Positions 58,205 to 64,000 of a DNA stretch of 64,000 nt are shown here, in pieces. Made by a program: the position numbers and the translations under genes. How positions within the stretch are numbered: position 1 is the stretch's first letter; the number at the start of each line of letters is the position of its first letter. The stretch spans positions 15,937,701-16,001,700 of the forward strand of contig NC_088783.1 of the NCBI RefSeq assembly GCF_958450345.1. Reading direction: 5' to 3'. Origin of the DNA: Calliphora vicina. Taxonomy: Eukaryota > Arthropoda > Insecta > Diptera > Calliphoridae. The notes beneath the pieces are model-generated. The model was not told where the DNA came from, did no database searches, and saw only the letters and a program-made list of their open reading frames with translations.

Positions 58205-60621
58205 ACACAGTGCAACAGTGAAAAAAACACACGATCATGACAGTATAGATTCGACTCTACTACCAAAGGGTAGTACAACCCTATACTCAGTTTGCCCATT
58301 TTGGTGACCGATTTTTTTTTATGGGCCCCCAAAGTTTCTGAAAATCAGTGGGGCCTCTAAAAAAGGTGTCATCAGGTTTTGGTTAACAGCTAATTCAGAC
58401 TTAGTGCTACGGCTTAACTTTATATGGCAATAATATAGCTAAGAGTCCGCCAAATAAATTTTGTTAAAATTTGTTTCGAAAAAATAGCTTTTTCGTGCAC
58501 TTTTGTTGAAAAAATATAGGAAGAAAATTTTTTTTTTTTACTTTTTTTAGAATAACTTCCAGGGACTCCTAATTTTTCAATAACAATATCCCGCAAAGTT
58601 GTAGCTACGGTAAATTTGAATAACTCTCGTGAACATATCAATGCAATCCGAACATACCTAGGTATTCTAAATAGCTGTCAAAAATCACTTTGTAGCTTAA
58701 AATTTGTAGTTTTTTACTAATTTTTGACTCTAAAACAATAATTTTTTGTTAAAAATGTATGTTCGAGTGTATACTTCTCTATTGTGCTGGAATAACGAAG
58801 AATGGGCAAATCATTATCGGTATGATCCGGGCGCATAACTTTATCCAATCTTGATCATGCAAGACCGGCTTGATGCAAGATATGAAAAAACTTTAAAATT
58901 TTTGAAAGTGGGCAAGGTTTGTGGAACTTCTGAAGTGTAAATATAAGCTTTTTATATAAGTTTTTGATATCGGTGGAAACCTTATGACTTAAAGATTGAC
59001 ATTTTAGTGAAATGAATAATTTTGTGACGTCATTTACCTTAAAAACTAATAATATTTTAAAATGGTGATTTTCCATCAAGAAAAATAAAAACTTTGAATT
59101 AATGTAAAATTTGAACAGTTACAGACATCACAATAAAATTTGGAAGTAATATAGACCTAAATATTCGTAAGTCAATGGCATCACTAATGTTGCCATTCTT
59201 TGTTTTTAAACACCGAAATTCCTGAAACGGCGAAAATTTGTTCCAAAAACTAAGTTTTTTTAGAAAATAGCCCACTTTGACGTTATTTACAGCATGATAG
59301 TAAAAACGTTCTGTATGTATATAAACAACATATGGGGCTATACAAATGTGATGAGCTTTTGAGGGTCGGTGTTTTGCGTTTTTAGAATTTTTTACTCAAA
59401 CCTAATTTTTTTTTTTCAAAATTGCCCAAGTTTGGATAGGGCTGGGGGGTACAATGTCCGCTTCAGTTAGTCAAATTTTACCTTATATGTTTTTGCATTA
59501 AGTTCTCTTACCAGATCATAAAAAAATTTATATAGTCCCGAAGAAAATTAGTTTTTTATAAAAGAAAAAATATGGGGACTTTTTTGGGAAAAAACTTAAA
59601 AAACACACGCATACAAAGTTGAAATATATAAAAAGATGCTTCAACTTTGGATGCTTGTAACTTTTTATAGGGACGAAATAATTGTTATCAGATTTGTTTT
59701 ATTTTCTTTAGAATTTTATCGCAAATATACGTCATATATAAAAAAACAAATTTCGACCTTTCGTAGGCACATCAAATTTAAAATACGAAAAAAAGATCGG
59801 GCAAAATTTAAAAAAATATTAAACCCAAATATCTCTTGAACTAAAAGAGATAACTACAGATAAAATCATATTTTTTGTAGACCTTCTCAAGGTCTATCTA
59901 TATTTGAAATTGCAGCTCATTCGGATCATAAATGACTTTTTGGCAATTTTTTTATAAATGTGTGACATTGAAGGTCCACCCACTGATCCCCATTCCGAAC
60001 ACCTCAGCCGAGTAAATAATACAGCACAACATAGAAGTGTGGACTTGATAATACTATTTTTACAAAAAAATCTTTGTTTTAGCGTCAAAAAATAGGAAAA
60101 ACGAAAATTGTTAAGGTACAAAGTGATCTTTATGTGCTATGTAGAGTGACTAGACACATTCAGAATGCATTGATATGTTCACAAGAGTTATTCAAATTTA
60201 CCGTATCTACAACTTTGCGAGATATTGTTATTGAAAAATTAGGAGTCCCTGGAAGTTATTCTAAAAAAAGTAAAAAAAAAAAATTTTCTTCCTATATTTT
60301 TTCAACAAAAGTGCACGAAAAAGCTATTTTTTGGAAACAAATTTTAACAAAATTTATTTGGCGGACTCTTAGCTATATTATTGCCATATAAAGTTAAGCC
60401 GTAGCACAAAGTCTGAATTAGCTGTTAACCAAAACCTGATGACACCTTTTTTAGAGGCCCCACTGATTTTCAGAAACTTTGGGGGCCCATAAAAAAAAAT
60501 CGGTCACCAAAATGGGCAAACTGAGTATAGGGTTGTACTACCCTTTGTTAGTAGAGTCGAACCTATACTGTCATGATCTTGTGTTTTTCCAAAAGTCTCC
60601 ATTTGTTGCATAGTGTTATTT
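58205..60621. mobile_element. 2.4-kb element with ~440-bp inverted repeats, CAC(A/T)(G/A)TG termini
   Basis: Left repeat 58205-58660, right repeat about 60135-60621. They share, in inverted order, 'ATCATGACAGTATAG', 'GGTTGTACTACCC', 'AGTTTGCCCATTTTGGTGAC', 'TGATGACACC', 'CTGGAAGTTATTCTA' and others at about 95% identity. The left end reads CACAGTGCAACA; the complement of the right end reads CACTATGCAACA. This fits the Transib-like CACWRTG pattern, but I see no matching 5-base duplication (only TTA on both sides) and no transposase in the 1.5-kb centre. Confidence 0.75.
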
Positions 60622-61340
60622 ACAAAACATTTACAGTTTTTTCTATAGAAGATTGTTTGCATAACAATTTTTTTTATAAAAGCTTCCTCTATAGAAAGTT
60701 TTGTGTATAACAGTTTTTTCTAAAGAAAATTTTGTGTATAACAGTTTTTTTCATAGATAATGATCTGTATAACAGTTTTCTCTATTGGATATCTTCTGTA
60801 TAACAGTTTTCCCTAAAGAAATTTTTGTATATAACAGTTTTCTATATAGAAATTGTTTTATATGTCAAGTGAAAAAACTTTTGAAATTTTGAAATTGAAT
60901 TTGAAATTTGCACCAAGGTAGTTCTATTGGATAGTAATTCCGACACAATTTTTCCAGAACTCTCTGAGTTAGACGGGGTCAAAATTTGACATTTTTGCCA
61001 AGCAGATGTTTTTTTCTTAACCATGTAACTTATTTGAAAAAAATATTAAAAAGAAAATAATAAATTTTTAATAATTTTTTCCGCAATCAAAAACTTTTTT
61101 GCTCAAAAGAAAGCCTTTAAGACCTATGTTTTCGCTTAGTGGGATGCGAGTGTGATATCTATCAAAATTAATAGTTTGTAACTCAAGACATACAATTTTT
61201 AACTTTTTTTTTTTTTGCAAAATCGAACTTTTTTCCGAAATGGGCTCATATACAATTTTTTTTTGTGTAACAGTATTTTCTATAGAAAAGATTGTGTTTT
61301 TTCTATAGATAATATAGTTTATAACAGTTGTTTCTGCTAA
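60622..61340. repeat. Minisatellite (TATAACAGTTTTTTCTATAG units) in two blocks
   Basis: 60625-60865 has about six units of ~39 bases (TTTTGTGTATAACAGTTTTT + TCTATAGAAAA). It stops, is followed by unrelated DNA to about 61250, then resumes for two units (61255-61335), so an insertion or a deletion-bearing rearrangement separates the blocks. Confidence 0.75.
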
Positions 61341-61452
61341 TATGAACAAATTTTAAAGTAAAATTGAAGTTATCTAAGGGTGTTTGAATATTATTTTAAT
61401 ACCGAACAGAATTTTAATTTTCTATCCTTGATGGATAGAATTCTCAATTTCA

Positions 61453-62182
61453 TTATACCCTACACCACCATAGTGGGGAGGGTATAGTGCGTTTGTGCAG
61501 ATGTTTGTAACGCCAAAAAATATTGGTCTAACACCCACCTTAAAATATACCGATCGACTTAGAATCACTTTCTGAGTTGATTAAACGATGTCCGTCCGTC
61601 TGGCTGGTTGGCTGGCTGTCCATGTAAACCTTGTGCGCAGAGTACAGGTCGCAAATTTGAAGATATTTCGATCAAATTTGGTACATATAATTTTTTCGGC
61701 CCAAGGACGAAGCCTATTGAAACTGGATGAAATCGGTCCATTATTTCTCCTAGCCCTCATACAAATGTCCTCTCGAAATTGGCCTTTTCGGTCATAAATG
61801 TTTAATTTATATATCTATCTACACAAATTTCGCTCCAAATAAGTTTTATATATACGAAATTCATGTCACCAAATTTTGTTATGATCGGTCCATAATTAGT
61901 CATAGCTCCCATATAGATCCGCTTCCATGCATAAATCTCCTAAAAATGTTGGTATATACACAAAATTCAACAGAAATAACTTTCATTAAGACATAAATCA
62001 CACGACGTAATTTCAAGGTGATCGGTCCATAATTGGTCATAGCTCCCATATAAGGCCCACTTCCGAAAATCACTCAAAGATTTAAATTATTGAAATTTTA
62101 AAAGAAAAATGTTTTTACTCTTTTACTTAGTGTAGGGTATTATATGGTCGGGCTTGACCGACCAAACTTTCTTACTTGTTTT
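61453..62182 (-). repeat. Dispersed repeat family C, complete copy
   Basis: Tail TACCCTACACCACCATAGTG then GGGAGGGTATAGTG at the left; head at the right (complement AAACAAGTAAGAAAGTTTGG, hairpin TCGGTCAAGCCCGACC, ATAATACCCTACAC). The middle repeats GATCGGTCCATAATTGGTCA-type phrases shared with family B. Confidence 0.85.
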
Positions 62183-64000
62183 CAAAATCAAAATAAATTT
62201 GATCTCGTTACCATTGCTTTAATGGTATTCATTATGAATTAATTCTTAGGCTTAATTCCTTTGTACTTCAATTGTATTGTATTGAATTAATTCCTTATCG
62301 AATAATTAAAATTTTCTTGAATTCAAATCCATTACAAAATTTATTTAAAATTGCATTAAATGATTAAATTTAAATCTAAATCTAAGCAAAAACAAACCAA
62401 TTAAACTACCTTGAATATATTTTTTTTTTATTTTTGAGATTGGTTTCTTACATAATGATTTGCTGATTTTAAAAATTTCTGTGTAATATTAAGAAAAGTA
62501 CACAAATTACAATTGAAATGAATTTTCCATTCCTGTCTAGCATCCATTGCAAATATTTGCTTTAGCAAAACAATATGGCGCGGAGAAGAGATTTTGTCCT
62601 ATAAGCTTATGCTAAAATGAGTATGAATTCTTGAAATATTCTAGGTGTTGCTCTTACCCCCTCTCCCCCTCTCTCACACACATACATTTTCATTTTATAC
62701 GTATCGAAATATTTTTTTCGCTGTATGTGGTACTGTTGATGTTGATGTTGTTGTTGATGTTTTCTGTTGTTTTAACAAGAATAGAAAGAAATTGCATCAG
62801 AGTGTAGAAATACAAATGCAAATTAGTGAGACTGATAAAATGGCTGAGGCTGCAGGCACAGTGGGGATGGTTATTTAATATTTCTTTAGAATTTTATATG
62901 AAAACACAATTTCAAAATTCTAATTTTAGAAGTTCTTAGATAACGAAATGCACAAAATACTAGAAATATGAAGCATAATTTGTTTGATATGCAAAACATT
63001 GGCTTTTTCTATGGAATTCGTCGCATTAATGTTTCATCAAATTTTACGCTGCTGAAAATTCCACTTAATACCGAACTCTTCCTTAGTAGTTAAATCTGCT
63101 GTCCCTTTTTTAACTAATAGCCAATTCAGTAAGTTCATATGATCAATCAGTTATTATATTGCTTCCAGGTAACTAGTTATTTTAGTGATAACAAAGTAAG
63201 GACCTACTCAAGCAAGAGTGATTGGTTAGCTGTTTATTCAAATGAAATCAAAATCAAAGTAACGAGTTAAAAAAAAATATTAGAATTTTAGCGCATTATT
63301 AAGTATTAAAAGTAAGTAAACTACAAGTAAAGTAAATATAAATTTGCTTGTTGATTGTCAAGTAGTAAAGCTGAAAATGTTTTATTTTCCTTCGTTTAAA
63401 GGCTCATTGTGCAACTTTGATGAATTTAGTACTTTGTAATGAGAGTATGAATGTGGGTGTCTAGTGTAATTTCTTTTCTTTCATTTTTTTTTAAACAAAT
63501 ACAAGTGTTTGTAGTTCGTGAGAACGCCCGCCCGCCCGTCTGTCTGTCTGCCTGTCTTGTAAGTGCTGTTGATAAATGTACAAGTTTAAGTGTTAGTTTC
63601 CGTTCAAGGGTTGTCAGTTTTAAAAATATAAAAAAAGTAAATAAAAAAAGTATTTTGTAGCAAAAAAGATTTTTTCTTTTAATTTTTCCAGTTGTCTTAA
63701 ACTTATGTTATTTAACATCCGTTTGTCTGTCTTGTTATACATTTACTATGTAGTATTGTATATTGACTGAATGTCTGTGTGTCTTTCTTTCTTTTTCTTT
63801 CTGTCCGTCCGTCCATTTATTGTCAATATTTGATTTTCAAGTGTAATTTAATTTTATATCCTAATGCATCTTATTTACATGGCTATTCATGTCATTCATT
63901 TTACTTACATTGATTTCTTTCTTTGCCTTTCTTGGCTCTTTTTCTATATATTCTTTCATATTTATAACTACTATGTTAACTACATACATATATGTAAGTG
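62183..64000. other. Unique DNA, probably AstA-R1 intron
   Basis: No convincing exon on either strand. Contains CT/CA-rich (62655-62690) and TGT/GTCTG-rich stretches (63530-63560, 63780-63815). The ORF at 62645-62878 (+) has no recognisable domain. Confidence 0.45.

Noticed and set aside
58855..59079. 74-codon ORF in the centre of the 2.4-kb inverted-repeat element
   Set aside because: No transposase motif (no DDE/DDD blocks), many Lys/Leu from AT-rich DNA.
62645..62878. 77-codon plus-strand ORF (…MAEAAGTVGMVI)
   Set aside because: Low-complexity codons from CT and GTT repeats and no family features; could be UTR but unsupported.

Overview
The window looks like a piece of a repeat-rich, AT-rich genome of a higher (schizophoran) fly, probably a calyptrate such as a blow fly or house fly. 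The reasons are fly-type proteins split by short GT-AG introns, mariner, RNase H-type non-LTR, hAT, piggyBac-like and Harbinger-like relics, and a great deal of satellite DNA. Four cellular genes can be supported. All intron-exon structures were derived by hand from splice sites and frame continuity.

Layout. 1-14,100: repeats only (RT/RNase H relic, mariner relic, a hairpin satellite nested in a MITE, dispersed 'TATATACCC' repeats, several terminal-inverted-repeat elements, a possible solo LTR). 14,139-16,229 (+): a complete four-exon Alg8 glucosyltransferase of the N-glycan precursor pathway. 16,123-23,044 (-): a complete ten-exon matrix metalloproteinase that runs convergently into Alg8; the two reading frames overlap by 107 bases. 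24,381-27,066 (-): a complete three-exon relaxin-like insulin peptide, Ilp7. 27,100-49,150: mostly transposon relics, nested MITEs and a ~125-bp satellite occupying about 6 kb. 49,152-49,597 (-): the last two coding exons of an allatostatin A receptor (AstA-R1 type). Its upstream exons are not visible, so its intron seems to run past the right edge (>14 kb). 49,600-64,000: repeats, a palindromic minisatellite, a 2.4-kb long-inverted-repeat element and unique non-coding DNA.

The genes do not form one pathway. Alg8 acts in the ER, the metalloproteinase is secreted, and Ilp7 and AstA-R1 are neuropeptide-signalling genes. From memory Ilp7 and AstA-R1 lie near each other on the D. melanogaster X (about 3D-3F), so their linkage here probably reflects conserved synteny.

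Most notable observations: the metalloproteinase matches neither Drosophila Mmp1 nor Mmp2 closely and may be a third insect MMP missing from D. melanogaster; a 35-bp minisatellite family occupies two of its introns and the adjacent spacer, with higher-order repeats and a hAT element inserted with an exact 8-bp target duplication; and several nested transposon insertions can be dated relative to one another, one with an 'empty site' copy elsewhere in the window. No clearly new functional system (defence locus, gene cluster) was found.
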